NCBI GenBank assembly: GCA_964057225.1
Contig: OZ059894.1
Coordinates: 18,878,476 to 18,942,475, forward strand
Direction of reading: 5' to 3'
DNA length: 64,000 bases
DNA from: Auanema rhodensis
Lineage: Eukaryota; Nematoda; Chromadorea; Rhabditida; Rhabditidae
In this document: positions 1 through 12,300 of the stretch, one piece after another
How the letters are laid out: each line of letters opens with the position of its first letter
How positions within the stretch are numbered: position 1 is the first letter of the stretch
Position numbers and translations under genes: made by a program
Notes under the pieces: model-generated
What the model was told of the DNA's origin: nothing
The model's input: the letters and a program-made list of their open reading frames with translations, nothing else
Database searches by the model: none

Positions 1-101
1 ACAGATCGACGCAGCTTAAAAATCCGTATCGAATGCACTATACTACATTGAGAAACGCTTAATACAAAAATTAGTTATGATCGTTTGAAAAATGATGCAT
101 T

Positions 102-134
102 AGTGTATGTTGAGTTTCCATGTACACTCAACAT
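102..134. repeat. Dyad in the conserved half of the monomer (present in each monomer)
   Basis: ATGTTGAGT (107-115) is the exact reverse complement of ACTCAACAT (126-134), with a 10-base loop. An alternative pairing exists: AGTGTA (102-107) with TACACT (123-128). The two hairpins are mutually exclusive. The element lies in the least variable part of the unit. In my reading only monomers 4 and 22 (109T) break the 9-bp stem. Dyads like this are seen in centromeric satellites of several lineages and may favour cruciforms; function here is inferred only. Confidence 0.85.
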
Positions 135-141
135 TGCTTCC

Positions 142-207
142 AAAAACATTTTGACAAAAATTTTTTCGAAAAATTTCAAAATAATTTAGCAAAAAGTAGA
201 TGTTTTT
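142..207. other. A/T-tract block with TTCGAA-centred near-palindrome
   Basis: A-runs at 142-146, 156-160, 169-173, 178-181 and 191-195 alternate with T-runs at 161-166 and 203-207, spaced roughly 9-14 bases apart, which would be expected to bend DNA. TTTTTCGAAAAA (162-173) is a perfect 12-base palindrome; with one bulged T the symmetry continues into the flanking AAA/TTT. Present in every monomer. A group of monomers (for example 120, 123, 124, 143, 145, 153, 162, 165, 178, 182) changes the right arm from AAAAATTT to AAAATTTT. Confidence 0.7.
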
Positions 208-284
208 AGATTCCTTTTTTCAAGGCAAAGACGATGGACAACGTTATTCAACGAAAAAATTAATTCTTCAGGGTGAAAATCGAG

Positions 285-306
285 GATATAAGTGTGAACT
301 TATATC
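285..306. repeat. Perfect 9-bp inverted repeat with 4-base loop
   Basis: GATATAAGT (285-293) and ACTTATATC (298-306) are exact reverse complements around the loop GTGA. Present in all monomers. It is broken by 288G (GATGTAAGT) in monomers 107, 120, 123 and 124. Of the internal dyads this has the shortest loop and would be the easiest to extrude as a hairpin. Confidence 0.85.
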
Positions 307-315
307 AGTTGATAT
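302..315. repeat. 6-bp inverted repeat overlapping the 285-306 hairpin
   Basis: ATATCA (302-307) pairs with TGATAT (310-315) around GT. It shares bases 302-306 with the right arm of the 285-306 hairpin, so the two cannot form at once. I saw no substitution in this stretch in any monomer. Confidence 0.75.
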
Positions 316-323
316 CTCGGTGC

Positions 324-374
324 ATTTTTAAGCTAGCGCAAATCTGATAACACAGATCGACGCAGCTTAAAAAT
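324..374. repeat. 51-bp imperfect inverted repeat across each monomer junction
   Basis: ATTTTTAAGCT (324-334) is the exact reverse complement of AGCTTAAAAAT (364-374, that is positions 13-23 of the next monomer). Inside it GCG (336-338) pairs with CGC (361-363) and ATCTG (342-346) with CAGAT (353-357), leaving the loop ATAACA. The total is 19 potential pairs and it recurs at every junction. Two common variants fall inside it: 333T (turns C-G into T-G) and 347T in the loop, which creates the palindrome TGTTAACA. The dyad suggests that the natural unit centre may be my arbitrary boundary. Confidence 0.8.
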
Positions 375-1404
375 CCGCATCGAATGCACTATACTACATT
401 GAGAAACGCTTAAAACAAAAATTAGTTATGATCGTTTGAAAAATGATGCATTAGTGTATGTTGAGTTTCCATGTACACTCAACATTGCTTCCAAAAACAT
501 TTTGACAAAAATTTTTTCGAAAAATTTCAAAATAATTTAGCAAAAAGTAGATGTTTTTAGATTCCTTTTTTCAAGGCAAAGACGATGGACAATGTTATTC
601 AACGAAAAAAATAATTCTTCAGGGTGAAAATCGAGGATATAAGTGTGAACTTATATCAGTTGATATCTCGGTGCATTTTTAAGCTAGCGCAAATCTGATA
701 ACACAGATCGACGCAGCTTAAAAATCCGTATCGAATGCACTATACTACATTGAGAAACGCTTAATACAAAAATTAGTTATGATCGTTTGAAAAATGATGC
801 ATTAGTGTATGTTGAGTTTCCATGTACACTCAACATTGCTTCCAAAAACATTTTGACAAAAATTTTTTCGAAAAATTTCAAAATAATTTAGCAAAAAGTA
901 GATGTTTTTAGATTCCTTTTTTCAAGGCAAAGACGATGGACAATGTTATTCAACGAAAAAAATAATTCTTCAGGGTGAAAATCGAGGATATAAGTGTGAA
1001 CTTATATCAGTTGATATCTCGGTGCATTTTTAAGCTAGCGCAAATCTGATAACACAGATCGACGCAGCTTAAAAATCCGCATCGAATGCACTATACTACA
1101 TTGAGAAACGCTTAATACAAAAATTAGTTATGATCGTTTGAAAAATGATGCATTAGTGTATTTTGAGTTTCCATGTACACTCAACATTGCTTCCAAAAAC
1201 ATTTTGACAAAAATTTTTTCGAAAAATTTCAAAATAATTTAGCAAAAAGTAGATGTTTTTAGATTCCATTTTTCAAGGCAAAGACGATGGACAATGTTAT
1301 TCAACGAAAAAAATAATTCTTCAGGGTGAAAATCGAGGATATAAGTGTGAACTTATATCAGTTGATATCTCGGTGCATTTTTAAGCTAGCGCAAATCTGA
1401 TAAC

Positions 1405-1755
1405 ACAGATCGACGCAGCTTAAAAATCCGCATCGAATGCACTATACTACATTGAGAAACGCTTAATACAAAAATTAGTTATGATCGTTTGAAAAATGAT
1501 GCATTAGTGTATGTTGAGTTTCCATGTACACTCAACATTGCTTCCAAAAACATTTTGACAAAAATTTTTTCGAAAAATTTCAAAATAATTTAGCAAAAAG
1601 TAGATGTTTTTAGATTCCTTTTTTCAAGGCAAAGACGATGGACAATGTTATTCAACGAAAAAAATAATTCTTCAGGGTGAAAATCGAGGATATAAGTGTG
1701 AACTTATATCAGTTGATATCTCGGTGCATTTTTAAGCTAGCGCAAATCTGATAAC
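1405..1755. repeat. Commonest monomer type (monomer 5)
   Basis: Representative of the most frequent form: 28C, 63-66 reading ATAC, 155C, 179A, 192A, 208A, 214C, 222A, 230G, 242T, 260A, 271G, 278A, 281C, 333C, 347A. The same form recurs in every zone, for example monomers 8, 14, 15, 17, 18, 38, 39, 59, 60, 76-78, 86-88, 97-99, 121, 125, 139, 146, 152, 168 and 169. Its presence among all variant classes makes it the likely ancestral or most homogenised unit; that is inference. Confidence 0.85.
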
Positions 1756-4700
1756 ACAGATCGACGCAGCTTAAAAATCCGTATCGAATGCACTATACTA
1801 CATTGAGAAACGCTTAATACAAAAATTAGTTATGATCGTTTGAAAAATGATGCATTAGTGTATGTTGAGTTTCCATGTACACTCAACATTGCTTCCAAAA
1901 ACATTTTGACAAAAATTTTTTCGAAAAATTTCAAAATAATTTAGCAAAAAGTAGATGTTTTTAGATTCCTTTTTTCAAGGCAAAGACGATGGACAACGTT
2001 ATTCAACGAAAAAATTAATTCTTCAGGGTGAAAATCGAGGATATAAGTGTGAACTTATATCAGTTGATATCTCGGTGCATTTTTAAGCTAGCGCAAATCT
2101 GATAACACAGATCGACGCAGCTTAAAAATCCGCATCGAATGCACTATACTACATTGAGAAACGCTTAAAACAAAAATTAGTTATGATCGTTTGAAAAATG
2201 ATGCATTAGTGTATGTTGAGTTTCCATGTACACTCAACATTGCTTCCAAAAACATTTTGACAAAAATTTTTTCGAAAAATTTCAAAATAATTTAGCAAAA
2301 AGTAGATGTTTTTAGATTCCTTTTTTCAAGGCAAAGACGATGGACAATGTTATTCAACGAAAAAAATAATTCTTCAGGGTGAAAATCGAGGATATAAGTG
2401 TGAACTTATATCAGTTGATATCTCGGTGCATTTTTAAGCTAGCGCAAATCTGATAACACAGATCGACGCAGCTTAAAAATCCGCATCGAATGCACTATAC
2501 TACATTGAGAAACGCTTAATACAAAAATTAGTTATGATCGTTTGAAAAATGATGCATTAGTGTATGTTGAGTTTCCATGTACACTCAACATTGCTTCCAA
2601 AAACATTTTGACAAAAATTTTTTCGAAAAATTTCAAAATAATTTAGCAAAAAGTAGATGTTTTTAGATTCCTTTTTTCAAGGCAAAGACGATGGACAATG
2701 TTATTCAACGAAAAAAATAATTCTTCAGGGTGAAAATCGAGGATATAAGTGTGAACTTATATCAGTTGATATCTCGGTGCATTTTTAAGCTAGCGCAAAT
2801 CTGATAACACAGATCGACGCAGCTTAAAAATCCGTATCGAATGCACTATACTACATTGAGAAACGCTTAATACAAAAATTAGTTATGATCGTTTGAAAAA
2901 TGATGCATTAGTGTATGTTGAGTTTCCATGTACACTCAACATTGCTTCCAAAAACATTTTGACAAAAATTTTTTCGAAAAATTTCAAAATAATTTAGCAA
3001 AAAGTAGATGTTTTTAGATTCCTTTTTTCAAGGCAAAGACGATGGACAATGTTATTCAACGAAAAAATTAATTCTTCAGGGTGAAAATCGAGGATATAAG
3101 TGTGAACTTATATCAGTTGATATCTCGGTGCATTTTTAAGCTAGCGCAAATCTGATAACACAGATCGACGCAGCTTAAAAATCCGCATCGAATGCACTAT
3201 ACTACATTGAGAAACGCTTAATACAAAAATTAGTTATGATCGTTTGAAAAATGATGCATTAGTGTATGTTGAGTTTCCATGTACACTCAACATTGCTTCC
3301 AAAAACATTTTGACAAAAATTTTTTCGAAAAATTTCAAAATAATTTAGCAAAAAGTAGATGTTTTTAGATTCCTTTTTTCAAGGCAAAGACGATGGACAA
3401 TGTTATTCAACGAAAAAATTAATTCTTCAGGGTGAAAATCGAGGATATAAGTGTGAACTTATATCAGTTGATATCTCGGTGCATTTTTAAGCTAGCGCAA
3501 ATCTGATAACACAGATCGACGCAGCTTAAAAATCCGCATCGAATGCACTATACTACATTGAGAAACGCTTAAAACAAAAATTAGTTATGATCGTTTGAAA
3601 AATGATGCATTAGTGTATGTTGAGTTTCCATGTACACTCAACATTGCTTCCAAAAACATTTTGACAAAAATTTTTTCGAAAAATTTCAGAATAATTTAGC
3701 AAAAAGTAGATGTTTTTAGATTCCTTTTTTCGAGGCAAAGACGATGGACAATGTTATTCAACGAAAAAAATAATTCTTCAGGGTGAAAATCGAGGATATA
3801 AGTGTGAACTTATATCAGTTGATATCTCGGTGCATTTTTAAGCTAGCGCAAATCTGATAACACAGATCGACGCAGCTTAAAAATCCGCATCGAATGCACT
3901 ATACTACATTGAGAAACGCTTAATACAAAAATTAGTTATGATCGTTTGAAAAATGATGCATTAGTGTATGTTGAGTTTCCATGTACACTCAACATTGCTT
4001 CCAAAAACATTTTGACAAAAATTTTTTCGAAAAATTTCAAAATAATTTAGCAAAAAGTAGATGTTTTTAGATTCCTTTTTTCAAGGCAAAGACGATGGAC
4101 AATGTTATTCAACGAAAAAATTAATTCTTCAGGGTGAAAATCGAGGATATAAGTGTGAACTTATATCAGTTGATATCTCGGTGCATTTTTAAGCTAGCGC
4201 AAATCTGATAACACAGATCGACGCAGCTTAAAAATCCGTATCGAATGCACTATACTACATTGAGAAACGCTTAATACAAAAATTAGTTATGATCGTTTGA
4301 AAAATGATGCATTAGTGTATGTTGAGTTTCCATGTACACTCAACATTGCTTCCAAAAACATTTTGACAAAAATTTTTTCGAAAAATTTCAGAATAATTTA
4401 GCAAAAAGTAGATGTTTTTAGATTCCTTTTTTCGAGGCAAAGACGATGGACAATGTTATTCAACGAAAAAAATAATTCTTCAGGGTGAAAATCGAGGATA
4501 TAAGTGTGAACTTATATCAGTTGATATCTCGGTGCATTTTTAAGCTAGCGCAAATCTGATAACACAGATCGACGCAGCTTAAAAATCCGCATCGAATGCA
4601 CTATACTACATTGAGAAACGCTTAATACAAAAATTAGTTATGATCGTTTGAAAAATGATGCATTAGTGTATGTTGAGTTTCCATGTACACTCAACATTGC

Positions 4701-6318
4701 TTCCAAAAACATTTTGACAAAAATTTTTTCGAAAAATTTCAAAATAATTTAGCAAAAAGTAGATGTTTTTAGATTCCTTTTTTCAAGGCAAAGACGATGG
4801 ACAATGTTATTCAACGAAAAAAATAATTCTTCAGGGTGAAAATCGAGGATATAAGTGTGAACTTATATCAGTTGATATCTCGGTGCATTTTTAAGCTAGC
4901 GCAAATCTGATAACACAGATCGACGCAGCTTAAAAATCCGCATCGAATGCACTATACTACATTGAGAAACGCTTAATACAAAAATTAGTTATGATCGTTT
5001 GAAAAATGATGCATTAGTGTATGTTGAGTTTCCATGTACACTCAACATTGCTTCCAAAAACATTTTGACAAAAATTTTTTCGAAAAATTTCAAAATAATT
5101 TAGCAAAAAGTAGATGTTTTTAGATTCCTTTTTTCAAGGCAAAGACGATGGACAATGTTATTCAACGAAAAAAATAATTCTTCAGGGTGAAAATCGAGGA
5201 TATAAGTGTGAACTTATATCAGTTGATATCTCGGTGCATTTTTAAGCTAGCGCAAATCTGATAACACAGATCGACGCAGCTTAAAAATCCGCATCGAATG
5301 CACTATACTACATTGAGAAACGCTTAATACAAAAATTAGTTATGATCGTTTGAAAAATGATGCATTAGTGTATGTTGAGTTTCCATGTACACTCAACATT
5401 GCTTCCAAAAACATTTTGACAAAAATTTTTTCGAAAAATTTCAAAATAATTCAGCAAAAAGTAGATGTTTTTAGATTCCTTTTTTCAAGGCAAAGACGAT
5501 GGACAATGTTATTCAACGAAAAAAATAATTCTTCAGGGTGAAAATCGAGGATATAAGTGTGAACTTATATCAGTTGATATCTCAGTGCATTTTAAAGCTA
5601 GCGCAAATCTGATAACACAGATCGACGCAGCTTAAAAATCCGCATCGAATGCACTATACTACATTGAGAAACGCTTAATACAAAAATTAGTTATGATCGT
5701 TTGAAAAATGATGCATTAGTGTATGTTGAGTTTCCATGTACACTCAACATTGCTTCCAAAAACATTTTGACAAAAATTTTTTCGAAAAATTTCAAAATAA
5801 TTTAGCAAAAAGTAGATGTTTTTAGATTCCTTTTTTCAAGGCAAAGACGATGGACAATGTTATTCAACGAAAAAAATAATTCTTCAGGGTGAAAATCGAG
5901 GATATAAGTGTGAACTTATATCAGTTGATATCTCGGTGCATTTTTAAGCTAGCGCAAATCTGATAACACAGATCGACGCAGCTTAAAAATCCGCATCGAA
6001 TGCACTATACTACATTGAGAAACGCTTAATACAAAAATTAGTTATGATCGTTTGAAAAATGATGCATTAGTGTATGTTGAGTTTCCATGTACACTCAACA
6101 TTGCTTCCAAAAACATTTTGACAAAAATTTTTTCGAAAAATTTCAAAATAATTTAGCAAAAAGTAGATGTTTTTAGATTCCTTTTTTCAAGGCAAAGACG
6201 ATGGACAATGTTATTCAACGAAAAAAATAATTCTTCAGGGTGAAAATCGAGGATATAAGTGTGAACTTATATCAGTTGATATCTCGGTGCATTTTTAAGC
6301 TAGCGCAAATCTGATAAC

Positions 6319-9300
6319 ACAGATCGACGCAGCTTAAAAATCCGTATCGAATGCACTATACTACATTGAGAAACGCTTAATACAAAAATTAGTTATGATC
6401 GTTTGAAAAATGATGCATTAGTGTATGTTGAGTTTCCATGTACACTCAACATTGCTTCCAAAAACATTTTGACAAAAATTTTTTCGAAAAATTTCAAAAT
6501 AATTTAGCAAAAAGTAGATGTTTTTAGATTCCTTTTTTCAAGGCAAAGACGATGGACAACGTTATTCAACGAAAAAATTAATTCTTCAGGGTGAAAATCG
6601 AGGATATAAGTGTGAACTTATATCAGTTGATATCTCGGTGCATTTTTAAGCTAGCGCAAATCTGATAACACAGATCGACGCAGCTTAAAAATCCGCATCG
6701 AATGCACTATACTACATTGAGAAACGCTTAAAACAAAAATTAGTTATGATCGTTTGAAAAATGATGCATTAGTGTATGTTGAGTTTCCATGTACACTCAA
6801 CATTGCTTCCAAAAACATTTTGACAAAAATTTTTTCGAAAAATTTCAAAATAATTTAGCAAAAAGTAGATGTTTTTAGATTCCTTTTTTCAAGGCAAAGA
6901 CGATGGACAATGTTATTCAACGAAAAAAATAATTCTTCAGGGTGAAAATCGAGGATATAAGTGTGAACTTATATCAGTTGATATCTCGGTGCATTTTTAA
7001 GCTAGCGCAAATCTGATAACACAGATCGACGCAGCTTAAAAATCCGTATCGAATGCACTATACTACATTGAGAAACGCTTAATACAAAAATTAGTTATGA
7101 TCGTTTGAAAAATGATGCATTAGTGTATGTTGAGTTTCCATGTACACTCAACATTGCTTCCAAAAACATTTTGACAAAAATTTTTTCGAAAAATTTCAAA
7201 ATAATTTAGCAAAAAGTAGATGTTTTTAGATTCCTTTTTTCAAGGCAAAGACGATGGACAATGTTATTCAACGAAAAAAATAATTCTTCAGGGTGAAAAT
7301 CGAGGATATAAGTGTGAACTTATATCAGTTGATATCTCGGTGCATTTTTAAGCTAGCGCAAATCTGATAACACAGATCGACGCAGCTTAAAAATCCGCAT
7401 CGAATGCACTATACTACATTGAGAAACGCTTAATACAAAAATTAGTTATGATCGTTTGAAAAATGATGCATTAGTGTATTTTGAGTTTCCATGTACACTC
7501 AACATTGCTTCCAAAAACATTTTGACAAAAATTTTTTCGAAAAATTTCAAAATAATTTAGCAAAAAGTAGATGTTTTTAGATTCCATTTTTCAAGGCAAA
7601 GACGATGGACAATGTTATTCAACGAAAAAAATAATTCTTCAGGGTGAAAATCGAGGATATAAGTGTGAACTTATATCAGTTGATATCTCGGTGCATTTTT
7701 AAGCTAGCGCAAATCTGATAACACAGATCGACGCAGCTTAAAAATCCGCATCGAATGCACTATACTACATTGAGAAACGCTTAATACAAAAATTAGTTAT
7801 GATCGTTTGAAAAATGATGCATTAGTGTATGTTGAGTTTCCATGTACACTCAACATTGCTTCCAAAAACATTTTGACAAAAATTTTTTCGAAAAATTTCA
7901 AAATAATTTAGCAAAAAGTAGATGTTTTTAGATTCCTTTTTTCAAGGCAAAGACGATGGACAATGTTATTCAACGAAAAAAATAATTCTTCAGGGTGAAA
8001 ATCGAGGATATAAGTGTGAACTTATATCAGTTGATATCTCGGTGCATTTTTAAGCTAGCGCAAATCTGATAACACAGATCGACGCAGCTTAAAAATCCGT
8101 ATCGAATGCACTATACTACATTGAGAAACGCTTAATACAAAAATTAGTTATGATCGTTTGAAAAATGATGCATTAGTGTATGTTGAGTTTCCATGTACAC
8201 TCAACATTGCTTCCAAAAACATTTTGACAAAAATTTTTTCGAAAAATTTCAAAATAATTTAGCAAAAAGTAGATGTTTTTAGATTCCTTTTTTCAAGGCA
8301 AAGACGATGGACAACGTTATTCAACGAAAAAATTAATTCTTCAGGGTGAAAATCGAGGATATAAGTGTGAACTTATATCAGTTGATATCTCGGTGCATTT
8401 TTAAGCTAGCGCAAATCTGATAACACAGATCGACGCAGCTTAAAAATCCGCATCGAATGCACTATACTACATTGAGAAACGCTTAAAACAAAAATTAGTT
8501 ATGATCGTTTGAAAAATGATGCATTAGTGTATGTTGAGTTTCCATGTACACTCAACATTGCTTCCAAAAACATTTTGACAAAAATTTTTTCGAAAAATTT
8601 CAAAATAATTTAGCAAAAAGTAGATGTTTTTAGATTCCTTTTTTCAAGGCAAAGACGATGGACAATGTTATTCAACGAAAAAAATAATTCTTCAGGGTGA
8701 AAATCGAGGATATAAGTGTGAACTTATATCAGTTGATATCTCGGTGCATTTTTAAGCTAGCGCAAATCTGATAACACAGATCGACGCAGCTTAAAAATCC
8801 GCATCGAATGCACTATACTACATTGAGAAACGCTTAATACAAAAATTAGTTATGATCGTTTGAAAAATGATGCATTAGTGTATGTTGAGTTTCCATGTAC
8901 ACTCAACATTGCTTCCAAAAACATTTTGACAAAAATTTTTTCGAAAAATTTCAAAATAATTTAGCAAAAAGTAGATGTTTTTAGATTCCTTTTTTCAAGG
9001 CAAAGACGATGGACAATGTTATTCAACGAAAAAAATAATTCTTCAGGGTGAAAATCGAGGATATAAGTGTGAACTTATATCAGTTGATATCTCGGTGCAT
9101 TTTTAAGCTAGCGCAAATCTGATAACACAGATCGACGCAGCTTAAAAATCCGTATCGAATGCACTATACTACATTGAGAAACGCTTAATACAAAAATTAG
9201 TTATGATCGTTTGAAAAATGATGCATTAGTGTATGTTGAGTTTCCATGTACACTCAACATTGCTTCCAAAAACATTTTGACAAAAATTTTTTCGAAAAAT

Positions 9301-12300
9301 TTCAAAATAATTTAGCAAAAAGTAGATGTTTTTAGATTCCTTTTTTCAAGGCAAAGACGATGGACAATGTTATTCAACGAAAAAATTAATTCTTCAGGGT
9401 GAAAATCGAGGATATAAGTGTGAACTTATATCAGTTGATATCTCGGTGCATTTTTAAGCTAGCGCAAATCTGATAACACAGATCGACGCAGCTTAAAAAT
9501 CCGCATCGAATGCACTATACTACATTGAGAAACGCTTAATACAAAAATTAGTTATGATCGTTTGAAAAATGATGCATTAGTGTATGTTGAGTTTCCATGT
9601 ACACTCAACATTGCTTCCAAAAACATTTTGACAAAAATTTTTTCGAAAAATTTCAAAATAATTTAGCAAAAAGTAGATGTTTTTAGATTCCTTTTTTCAA
9701 GGCAAAGACGATGGACAATGTTATTCAACGAAAAAATTAATTCTTCAGGGTGAAAATCGAGGATATAAGTGTGAACTTATATCAGTTGATATCTCGGTGC
9801 ATTTTTAAGCTAGCGCAAATCTGATAACACAGATCGACGCAGCTTAAAAATCCGCATCGAATGCACTATACTACATTGAGAAACGCTTAAAACAAAAATT
9901 AGTTATGATCGTTTGAAAAATGATGCATTAGTGTATGTTGAGTTTCCATGTACACTCAACATTGCTTCCAAAAACATTTTGACAAAAATTTTTTCGAAAA
10001 ATTTCAGAATAATTTAGCAAAAAGTAGATGTTTTTAGATTCCTTTTTTCGAGGCAAAGACGATGGACAATGTTATTCAACGAAAAAAATAATTCTTCAGG
10101 GTGAAAATCGAGGATATAAGTGTGAACTTATATCAGTTGATATCTCGGTGCATTTTTAAGCTAGCGCAAATCTGATAACACAGATCGACGCAGCTTAAAA
10201 ATCCGCATCGAATGCACTATACTACATTGAGAAACGCTTAATACAAAAATTAGTTATGATCGTTTGAAAAATGATGCATTAGTGTATGTTGAGTTTCCAT
10301 GTACACTCAACATTGCTTCCAAAAACATTTTGACAAAAATTTTTTCGAAAAATTTCAAAATAATTTAGCAAAAAGTAGATGTTTTTAGATTCCTTTTTCC
10401 AAGGCAAAGACGATGGACAATGTTATTCAACGAAAAAATTAATTCTTCAGGGTGAAAATCGAGGATATAAGTGTGAACTTATATCAGTTGATATCTCGGT
10501 GCATTTTTAAGCTAGCGCAAATCTGATAACACAGATCGACGCAGCTTAAAAATCCGTATCGAATGCACTATACTACATTGAGAAACGCTTAATACAAAAA
10601 TTAGTTATGATCGTTTGAAAAATGATGCATTAGTGTATGTTGAGTTTCCATGTACACTCAACATTGCTTCCAAAAACATTTTGACAAAAATTTTTTCGAA
10701 AAATTTCAAAATAATTTAGCAAAAAGTAGATGTTTTTAGATTCCTTTTTTCAAGGCAAAGACGATGGACAATGTTATTCAACGAAAAAAATAATTCTTCA
10801 GGGTGAAAATCGAGGATATAAGTGTGAACTTATATCAGTTGATATCTCGGTGCATTTTTAAGCTAGCGCAAATCTGATAACACAGATCGACGCAGCTTAA
10901 AAATCCGCATCGAATGCACTATACTACATTGAGAAACGCTTAATACAAAAATTAGTTATGATCGTTTGAAAAATGATGCATTAGTGTATGTTGAGTTTCC
11001 ATGTACACTCAACATTGCTTCCAAAAACATTTTGACAAAAATTTTTTCGAAAAATTTCAAAATAATTTAGCAAAAAGTAGATGTTTTTAGATTCCTTTTT
11101 TCAAGGCAAAGACGATGGACAATGTTATTCAACGAAAAAAATAATTCTTCAGGGTGAAAATCGAGGATATAAGTGTGAACTTATATCAGTTGATATCTCG
11201 GTGCATTTTTAAGCTAGCGCAAATCTGATAACACAGATCGACGCAGCTTAAAAATCCGTATCGAATGCACTATACTACATTGAGAAACGCTTAATACAAA
11301 AATTAGTTATGATCGTTTGAAAAATGATGCATTAGTGTATGTTGAGTTTCCATGTACACTCAACATTGCTTCCAAAAACATTTTGACAAAAATTTTTTCG
11401 AAAAATTTCAAAATAATTTAGCAAAAAGTAGATGTTTTTAGATTCCTTTTTTCAAGGCAAAGACGATGGACAATGTTATTCAACGAAAAAATTAATTCTT
11501 CAGGGTGAAAATCGAGGATATAAGTGTGAACTTATATCAGTTGATATCTCGGTGCATTTTTAAGCTAGCGCAAATCTGATAACACAGATCGACGCAGCTT
11601 AAAAATCCGCATCGAATGCACTATACTACATTGAGAAACGCTTAATACAAAAATTAGTTATGATCGTTTGAAAAATGATGCATTAGTGTATGTTGAGTTT
11701 CCATGTACACTCAACATTGCTTCCAAAAACATTTTGACAAAAATTTTTTCGAAAAATTTCAAAATAATTTAGCAAAAAGTAGATGTTTTTAGATTCCTTT
11801 TTTCAAGGCAAAGACGATGGACAATGTTATTCAACGAAAAAATTAATTCTTCAGGGTGAAAATCGAGGATATAAGTGTGAACTTATATCAGTTGATATCT
11901 CGGTGCATTTTTAAGCTAGCGCAAATCTGATAACACAGATCGACGCAGCTTAAAAATCCGCATCGAATGCACTATACTACATTGAGAAACGCTTAAAACA
12001 AAAATTAGTTATGATCGTTTGAAAAATGATGCATTAGTGTATGTTGAGTTTCCATGTACACTCAACATTGCTTCCAAAAACATTTTGACAAAAATTTTTT
12101 CGAAAAATTTCAGAATAATTTAGCAAAAAGTAGATGTTTTTAGATTCCTTTTTTCGAGGCAAAGACGATGGACAATGTTATTCAACGAAAAAAATAATTC
12201 TTCAGGGTGAAAATCGAGGATATAAGTGTGAACTTATATCAGTTGATATCTCGGTGCATTTTTAAGCTAGCGCAAATCTGATAACACAGATCGACGCAGC

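Larger units (their letters stand above)
1..351. repeat. Reference monomer (monomer 1)
   Basis: Used here as the coordinate frame for all monomer positions; the boundary is arbitrary. Compared with the commonest monomer it carries three diagnostic changes: 28T (most have C), 242C (most have T) and 260T (most have A). It has stops in all frames in its middle part, including a TAG at 187-189. It contains 57 G, 53 C and 13 CpG dinucleotides (about 8.6 expected from composition). Monomers 6, 19 and 24 carry the same three changes. Confidence 0.95.
1..6318. repeat. 18-monomer block, first copy (monomers 1-18)
   Basis: The order of variant monomers is distinctive: 28T+242C+260T at 1 and 6; a CTTAAAAC form at 2, 7 and 11; the rare 109T+215A form at 4; 28T+260T at 9; the 179G+222G form at 11 and 13; and the 187C+319A+329A form at 16. 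The same order starts again at 6319, giving a higher-order unit of 18 x 351 = 6318 bp. Monomers 1-12 match 19-30 type for type, apart from one extra change in monomer 30 (TTTTTCC before AAGGC). Confidence 0.85.

Noticed and set aside
151-184. Bacterial-type promoter look-alike (TTGACA followed by AAATAAT)
   Set aside because: The spacing is over 20 bases, the context is a eukaryotic-type satellite with no downstream gene, and the 155G variant destroys the TTGACA in many monomers without consequence.
236-259. CENP-B-box-like sequence on the minus strand (TTCGTTGAATAAC)
   Set aside because: It matches the first half of the box (TTCGnnnnA) but has ACAT where the essential CGGG should be. Half a match in an AT-rich repeat is weak; the 242C variant adds one CG but in the wrong register.
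344-350. Hammerhead-ribozyme-like core (CTGATAA, with GAAAC further on in the next monomer)
   Set aside because: Some satellites encode hammerheads, but the conserved CUGANGA box needs G where this has A, a catalytic position, and the 347T variant departs further. I could not place the needed three stems.
1-351. Monomer built of two diverged halves of about 175 bp
   Set aside because: Comparing 1-175 with 176-351 by eye shows no direct similarity beyond A/T runs. The only internal relation is the inverted match of 324-334 with 13-23.
5350-5541. 63-codon open frames, identical in monomers 16, 40, 43 and 45 (5350-5541, 13774-13965, 14827-15018, 15529-15720)
   Set aside because: They open only because 187T is C in these four monomers, turning an in-frame TAG into CAG. 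They start at TTG, not ATG, have low-complexity AT-rich content, and are closed in the other monomers. There is no sign of coding selection, so they are chance frames inside the satellite.
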